This document shows, in pieces, positions 16,801 to 21,293 of a stretch of 21,293 nucleotides of DNA. Below the pieces are notes generated by a model. The model was not told the DNA's origin. It did no database searches and saw nothing but the letters and a program-made list of their open reading frames with translations. Both the position numbers and the translations under genes were made by a program. Source of the DNA: an uncultured SAR324 cluster bacterium. Lineage in GTDB: Bacteria; SAR324; NAC60-12. The stretch lies in NCBI GenBank assembly GCA_902562015.1, contig CACERX010000023.1, forward strand, positions 1 to 21,293, given 5' to 3'. The first letter of the stretch is position 1, and every line of letters begins with the position of its first letter.

Positions 16801-17070
16801 ATGCACCCAAGTCATGAGGACCAGCTTCTGCGCCTGAAAAAGGTTGAAGGCCAGATCAGAGGTATCCAAAATATGATTGAAGAACGTCGATATTGCATGG
16901 ACCTTCTTTCTCAAATCAAGGCTGTTACAGGAGCATTGCGTAAAATTGAATCTGGAATATTAGAAAGCCATCTGCAACACTGCGTCAATGATGCAATTAA
17001 ATCAAAAAATAAAAAAAATGCTGAATTGAAAATCAAAGAAATTACCAAACTCTTTGAAAAAATTACTTAA
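16801..17070 (+). CDS. csoR: CsoR-family metal-sensing transcriptional repressor
   Basis: An 89-residue all-helical repressor of the CsoR/RcnR/FrmR (DUF156) family. The metal-binding set is C32, H57 and C61, with the same 25- and 4-residue spacing as the Cu(I) site of CsoR; Y31 and probably E80 match its second shell. This favours copper over nickel or formaldehyde sensing. GGAG at 16791-16794 lies 6 bases before the ATG at 16801 and decides this start over an in-frame TTG at 16789. No copper ATPase or chaperone is in the window, so its targets are elsewhere or include itself. It ends 3 bases from the convergent MFS gene. Confidence 0.9.
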   Translation: MHPSHEDQLLRLKKVEGQIRGIQNMIEERRYCMDLLSQIKAVTGALRKIESGILESHLQHCVNDAIKSKNKKNAELKIKEITKLFEKIT

Positions 17071-17073
17071 TTG

Positions 17074-18300
17074 TTAGGCTGATTGTTGTTTATTTTTGAT
17101 GTAAAATTGGAAAATAAAAAACCAAGCTAATCCTACTACCTGAAGCAAAGCCAATCCACCGATTGCAAAACTGTAGCTTGACGGATCATAGCCATTTTTA
17201 GATACAGACCATAATTCAATTACTTCTCCTATACCCCATTGAATTAAAAATGCACCCATAAAGACCTGGACATTCAAAATTGTACTGACCCTTCCAGAGT
17301 AACTTTTTGGAAATATCTGAAATAAGCCTGCGTAGATTAATATGTTTGACGTCCCTAGGAATCCAAGCAATAATACCAACAACATTGGATTTGATAACCA
17401 GCCAAATGCGAGTGAAAACTGAGATAAAGAAAATAAAATCATTCCAAAAACACCTACTGAAATCGGACGCATATTAAAAAAGCGCGAAAGCCTTTCGGTA
17501 AAAATTCCTAACAGAAAATAACCCATTATTACAGACAGTGTCATCGAGAACAATAACTGTGATGATTCCTGCTCACCAAGATCAGCCACATCCCTAAGCC
17601 ATGGTTTTATCCAAAGGCCATGAATTGCCAAGAATGCACCACTTGAAATCGCTGTTAATGGAGCGATGCTCCAGAAAAATGGACTGCGGAAAACCTTTCC
17701 CATTTCTTGAAACTGTGTTTTGAAATCAGGTTTTTTTTCTGCCGAACTGTGATGTTCCGGCAGAACAAACCATAAACACAATGAAGCAAAAACTGTAATG
17801 ATTGAAAGCACTGAGAAAACATCCCGCCAGCCCATTATATAAAGAACATTCTGTAATGGCGTAGTTGCACCTAATGCTCCCAATCCTCCGGCAACCATTT
17901 GCAGACCGTTTATCATCGGCAGTCGTTCGCTTTGGAACCAAATTACAAATGCCTTGAAGGCTGCCATCAAGCATGATGACACTCCTAATCCAATCAGCAA
18001 TCTACCTAAAACCAACCCGGTAGATGTTTCTGCATTAGAGAAAATCCATGCCCCCAGAGCCGCAAACAAAAGCAATGCTGCTTCGGTGCGTCGAGGACCA
18101 TATCTATCGAGTAAAATACCCAGGGGGAGTTGAAATACAGCAAATGAAAAAAAATATGCACTTGTCAATAACCCCAAATCAGCAGGCCCAAGACCAAGTT
18201 CATCTACCAGATTACTCTGAATTATGGCATTGGCATTTCTATAAAAGTAGGAAATGGCATAACCCAAGGCAAAAGGGAAAAAGACTCTTAAGAAAAGCAT
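17074..18300 (-). CDS. major facilitator superfamily (MFS) transporter
   Basis: A 408-residue membrane protein with about 12 hydrophobic helices in two halves, split by a loop near residues 190-210. The MFS motif A-like loop LGILLDRYGPRRTEA sits between helices 2 and 3. LGRLLIGLGVSS fits helix 4. Substrate cannot be told: the sequence pattern is that of small-metabolite (anion/nitrate/hexuronate-like) carriers. It starts with MLFLRVFFPFALGYAISYFYR. The stop lies 3 bases from the end of csoR on the opposite strand, so their transcripts converge. Upstream, 118 bases separate it from the cobO stop. Confidence 0.88.
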   Translation of the reverse strand: MLFLRVFFPFALGYAISYFYRNANAIIQSNLVDELGLGPADLGLLTSAYFFSFAVFQLPLGILLDRYGPRRTEAALLLFAALGAWIFSNAETSTGLVLGRLLIGLGVSSCLMAAFKAFVIWFQSERLPMINGLQMVAGGLGALGATTPLQNVLYIMGWRDVFSVLSIITVFASLCLWFVLPEHHSSAEKKPDFKTQFQEMGKVFRSPFFWSIAPLTAISSGAFLAIHGLWIKPWLRDVADLGEQESSQLLFSMTLSVIMGYFLLGIFTERLSRFFNMRPISVGVFGMILFSLSQFSLAFGWLSNPMLLVLLLGFLGTSNILIYAGLFQIFPKSYSGRVSTILNVQVFMGAFLIQWGIGEVIELWSVSKNGYDPSSYSFAIGGLALLQVVGLAWFFIFQFYIKNKQQSA

Positions 18301-18418
18301 GAAAATAATTAATAAGATGCTAAAAAAACAACCAAGGAGCCATACAAATTAAGTTTTAGAAAAAACTCAAAATTTTAAAAGCTCCGACTTGTTAATTAAA
18401 ATACAAATGGCGGGGGAG

Positions 18419-19030
18419 TTAAAATTCTATACCGATTCTGGCACGAATTCCCTTATCGAAGTGATGCTTTATTTTCTTCATCTCAGTTACCAGATCAGCA
18501 CGCCCAATGAGTTTTTGATGAGCATGACGTCCTGTAAAAACAAGTTCTACATTTTGAGGACGATCATCCACAATTTGAATAGCTTTATCAAGTGAAAGCA
18601 GTTCTCTATAAATACAATAATTTATCTCATCAGCAATAATAAGATCATACTTGCCGGATTTCACTTGAAGGTGTAAATCTTCCATTTCAGGCTTCATCTT
18701 TTCTTTCATTGTTTCAACATCTTCCGAAATTGATTTACTGACACAAAGTGCCCAATAATGAGGAACATTTTTGAAAGTCAGGTTAGGATGGAAATCATTT
18801 GGACAAAGTTTTAATTCTCCTGTTTTCCAGCGAGGCTTTAGCAAACGCAAATAATATACATGCAATCCAGATCCAAGTGCACGCAGCATAAGTCCAAGAG
18901 AAGCAGTGCTTTTACCCTTTCCTTCTCCTGTATAAATTTGAAAAGCTCCCTGTTTGATTTTTGGACGCTTAGGAATTTTAATCCCACCTGCAGTTCTCTC
19001 GGTCTCTAGTTCAACTATTGCGTCTGTCAT
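18419..19030 (-). CDS. cobO: cob(I)yrinic acid a,c-diamide adenosyltransferase CobO/BtuR
   Basis: A 203-residue CobA/CobO/BtuR-type corrinoid adenosyltransferase, which attaches the 5'-deoxyadenosyl ligand from ATP to cob(I) corrinoids. The P-loop GEGKGKST is at 35-42. DLIIADEINYCIY, VELVFTGRHAH and ADLVTEMKKIKHHFDKGIRAR towards the C-terminus are the usual family stretches. Start support: AGGAAG on the minus strand at about 19037-19042, 6 bases before the ATG. It follows cobQ after 26 bases in the same operon, consistent with late steps of adenosylcobalamin synthesis or salvage. Confidence 0.95.
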   Translation of the reverse strand: MTDAIVELETERTAGGIKIPKRPKIKQGAFQIYTGEGKGKSTASLGLMLRALGSGLHVYYLRLLKPRWKTGELKLCPNDFHPNLTFKNVPHYWALCVSKSISEDVETMKEKMKPEMEDLHLQVKSGKYDLIIADEINYCIYRELLSLDKAIQIVDDRPQNVELVFTGRHAHQKLIGRADLVTEMKKIKHHFDKGIRARIGIEF

Positions 19031-19056
19031 AATATTCTTCCTAAAATAGAGATATT

Positions 19057-20499
19057 TTAATTGCTTAGTATTAATTCTACATCACAATATTCTTCCAAGA
19101 AATCTGCGAGATTTTCCATTTCAAGTTCCTTAGTCTCTTGAAAAGAAAATGGGATGTCAAAAGGTTCTGGAGAAACCATGGCTAAAAGACGCCTCGTTAC
19201 CTCAGGACTTTCTAGCCAGCCATGAATATATGTACCGATAATTTTTTGATTACGGTCAATTACACCAAGAGAAACATCATCTTTAACAATTGATTCCAAT
19301 TCATTACTGCTGATCACTGAACGTCCTAAATGTATTTCATAACCAGACCAGCACAATCCCTCCAACCATTTCTGTCCATGATATTCACGTTTTTCGAGCT
19401 GTTTGTCCCCTTCCAGTATAGTAGTCATTGGTAAGAATCCCAAACCAGAACCTGTTCCTCCTGCTTCCATCTCATGTGGGTCATCCACCGATTCACCAAG
19501 CATCTGGAAACCACCACAAATCCCCAAAATCCAGGTTTTTCCACACAATTTTTGTAGTTCTTCTGTAAAACCTTTTTCATGCAGGAATTCCAAGTCTGCC
19601 AGTGTATTTTTACTGCCAGGTATAATAATAAGTTCAGATTTTTTAAGTTCATTAACTTTTTTTACAAAGCGTACAGACAATCCTTCAATCTTTTTAAGAG
19701 GATCAAAATCAGTAAAATTTGAAATATGAGGCAGTCTAATTACTGCAACATCCAAAACTGCTTCATGATCGATCTTTGAGCGTAAATTCTGAGAATCTTC
19801 ATCCTCGATCTCCATTTCACGCCATGGAATTACTCCCAAAACAGGAACTGGAACTATTTCCTCAAACTGTTCTATCCCAGGTTCCAGCAGTGACACATCC
19901 CCACGAAATTTATTTATCAGGATTCCTTGCATCAGTGAACGATATTCTGGTTGAATCAAATCATACGTTCCCTTGAGCCAGGCAAAGACTCCACCTTTAT
20001 CAATATCTCCTATAAGAATAACCTTTGCCCCAGCGTAATTTGCCATGCGCATGTTTACAATATCCCTAGATTGGAGATTTATTTCTGCAGGACTCCCCGC
20101 ACCTTCCATTACTATCCAGTCTGACTCCGATTTAAGAGAATCAAATGCTTTGCATACTACCTGGAAATTTTCTTCTGTCAATGAATAATATTCATGGGCA
20201 GAGCAAGTACGCGAGACTTTTCCCATCCGTATCAATTGAGAGACACCAGAACCTTGGGGCTTTAATAAAATAGGATTCATTCTTACGTCCGGAGAGACCC
20301 CGCATGCTTCCGCCTGTACAATTTGTGCCCTCCCCATTTCCAGCCCATCAGGTGTTACTCCAGAATTTAGCGACATGTTTTGCGCTTTGAAAGGCCTTAC
20401 ACTAAATCCCCTGTTTTTAAGCAAACGGCAGAATCCCGCAGCCATTACACTTTTACCCACCCCGGAACCTGTGCCCTGGAACATTAAAATATTTGGCAT
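19057..20499 (-). CDS. cobQ: cobyric acid synthase CobQ
   Basis: A 480-residue amidotransferase that adds amide groups to adenosylcobyrinic a,c-diamide, using glutamine and ATP. The N-terminal dethiobiotin-synthetase-like domain has the P-loop QGTGSGVGKS at 8-17 and FKAQNMSLNS at 37-46. The C-terminal class I glutaminase domain has nucleophile C328 (ILGICGGFQMLG), the family motif GYEIHLG at 386-392 and catalytic H426 (GTYIHGW). Length is normal. It is flanked in one operon by a cysteine-synthase gene upstream (16 bases) and cobO downstream (26 bases). Confidence 0.96.
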   Translation of the reverse strand: MPNILMFQGTGSGVGKSVMAAGFCRLLKNRGFSVRPFKAQNMSLNSGVTPDGLEMGRAQIVQAEACGVSPDVRMNPILLKPQGSGVSQLIRMGKVSRTCSAHEYYSLTEENFQVVCKAFDSLKSESDWIVMEGAGSPAEINLQSRDIVNMRMANYAGAKVILIGDIDKGGVFAWLKGTYDLIQPEYRSLMQGILINKFRGDVSLLEPGIEQFEEIVPVPVLGVIPWREMEIEDEDSQNLRSKIDHEAVLDVAVIRLPHISNFTDFDPLKKIEGLSVRFVKKVNELKKSELIIIPGSKNTLADLEFLHEKGFTEELQKLCGKTWILGICGGFQMLGESVDDPHEMEAGGTGSGLGFLPMTTILEGDKQLEKREYHGQKWLEGLCWSGYEIHLGRSVISSNELESIVKDDVSLGVIDRNQKIIGTYIHGWLESPEVTRRLLAMVSPEPFDIPFSFQETKELEMENLADFLEEYCDVELILSN

Positions 20500-20515
20500 A
20501 TTTTTATCTGATTAA

Positions 20516-21293
20516 TTATAACCAATCTGGATAAGGCAAGCCTTTTTCCTTAAGAAATAAGGGATTGAAAAGTTTGGATTGGTAACGTATTCCAGAGTCA
20601 CAAAGTATAGTGACAATAGTTTTTCCAGGACCAATCTCCTCCGCTAGGCGAATGGCACCTGCTACATTTATTCCTGAAGAACCTCCTAAACAAAGCCCTT
20701 CCTCTTTCAATAAATCAAAGCAAATTGGCAAGGCTTCTTCATCTGGAATTTGGAAGGAGTAATCTACATTAGCACCTTCAAGGTTTGCTGTGACGCGTCC
20801 CTGTCCAATGCCTTCCGTAATAGAATCACCACAACTTGACAATTCACCAGTTGTGTAAAATGAGTGAAGCGCAGCCCCAAGAGGATCCGCTAGCCCAATA
20901 ATAAATTCTGGATTACGCTCTTTCAGGTATAAGCCTGTACCTGCCAAGGTTCCGCCTGTTCCAACCGCACAAATGAATCCATCTACTTTTCCATCAGTTT
21001 GTTCAAAAATTTCTGGGCCGGTCGTTTCGTAATGACCTTTTCGGTTTGCAATATTATCAAATTGATTGGCCCAAATTACTCCGTTTGGTTCCGTTTTGGA
21101 TAATTCATCAGCTATACGTCCAGAAACTTTGACATAGTTGTTTTCATTCCGATATGGCACTGCAGGAACTTCGCGTAGTTCTGCACCACAAAGCCTTAGC
21201 ATATCTTTTTTCTCCTGGCTTTGGGTATCAGGAATGACTATCAGTGTACGGTATCCCAGTGAATTCCCTACCAGCGCCAAGCCAATGCCTGTG
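20516..21293 (-). CDS. cysK: cysteine synthase (PLP-dependent), 5' end off window
   Basis: Partial at the right edge: the frame is open to the last base, where it reads TGIGLALVGNSLGYRT, the typical region after the SGN substrate loop. The first part with the PLP lysine is outside the window. Visible are the PLP-phosphate glycine loop AVGTGGTLAGTG, the GGSSGIN stretch, and LCDSGIRYQSKLFNP near the C-terminus with the serine that contacts the pyridine nitrogen. The pattern fits O-acetylserine sulphhydrylase (CysK) better than cystathionine beta-synthase. It precedes cobQ by 16 bases and is presumably co-transcribed; why a cysteine gene leads a cobalamin pair is unclear. Confidence 0.88.
   Translation of the reverse strand, partial: TGIGLALVGNSLGYRTLIVIPDTQSQEKKDMLRLCGAELREVPAVPYRNENNYVKVSGRIADELSKTEPNGVIWANQFDNIANRKGHYETTGPEIFEQTDGKVDGFICAVGTGGTLAGTGLYLKERNPEFIIGLADPLGAALHSFYTTGELSSCGDSITEGIGQGRVTANLEGANVDYSFQIPDEEALPICFDLLKEEGLCLGGSSGINVAGAIRLAEEIGPGKTIVTILCDSGIRYQSKLFNPLFLKEKGLPYPDWL

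Noticed and set aside
18389..18595. Short plus-strand frame opposite cobO
   Set aside because: It is antisense to the conserved C-terminus of CobO and has no domain of its own.

Overview
The window comes from an AT-rich Gram-negative bacterium. An outer membrane is implied by LpxC (lipid A synthesis), a periplasmic-type di-haem cytochrome c peroxidase and a complete TRAP transporter. Gene content (TRAP uptake, cobalamin genes, HDAC-family deacetylase, orphan CsoR) would suit a marine, delta-proteobacteria-like lineage such as SAR324. That assignment is inference only: there is no rRNA or marker gene here. Genes are tightly packed and often overlap by ATGA or abut. Many starts have no visible Shine-Dalgarno sequence. 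No tRNA, rRNA, insertion sequence, phage gene or CRISPR array was seen.

Layout. 1-332 is an AT-rich non-coding stretch with a possible promoter. 333-2808 (+) is a two-gene sugar unit: a fucose/arabinose isomerase-like protein and a Gfo/Idh/MocA oxidoreductase. 2828-4165 (-) is a di-haem cytochrome c peroxidase, divergent from an exported Sel1-repeat protein (4178-4666, +) with almost no space between the starts. 4733-7842 (-) is a TRAP transporter in the order dctP, dctQ, dctM, with a stem-loop between dctP and dctQ. 8446-9240 (+) is an orphan ParA ATPase. 9445-10955 (+) is an overlapping pair: a prepilin-peptidase-like protein without its protease domain and an LPG-synthase-TM-type membrane protein. 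11049-11996 (-) is an HDAC/AcuC-family deacetylase.

12196-15092 (+) is a housekeeping run: def, an exported DUF192 protein, a response-regulator receiver domain fused in frame to LpxC, and nusB. 15347-16686 (-) is a glycosyltransferase followed by a GNAT acetyltransferase. 16801-17070 (+) is a CsoR-type metal-sensing repressor behind a -35 TTGACA and an operator-like inverted repeat. It ends tail to tail with an MFS transporter (17074-18300, -). 18419-21293 (-) is a cysK (partial), cobQ, cobO run for cysteine and cobalamin synthesis.

The main candidates for undescribed biology are the receiver-LpxC fusion, in which all the usual phosphorylation and catalytic residues appear present, and the peptidase-less PilD-like protein translationally coupled to a flippase-like membrane protein.
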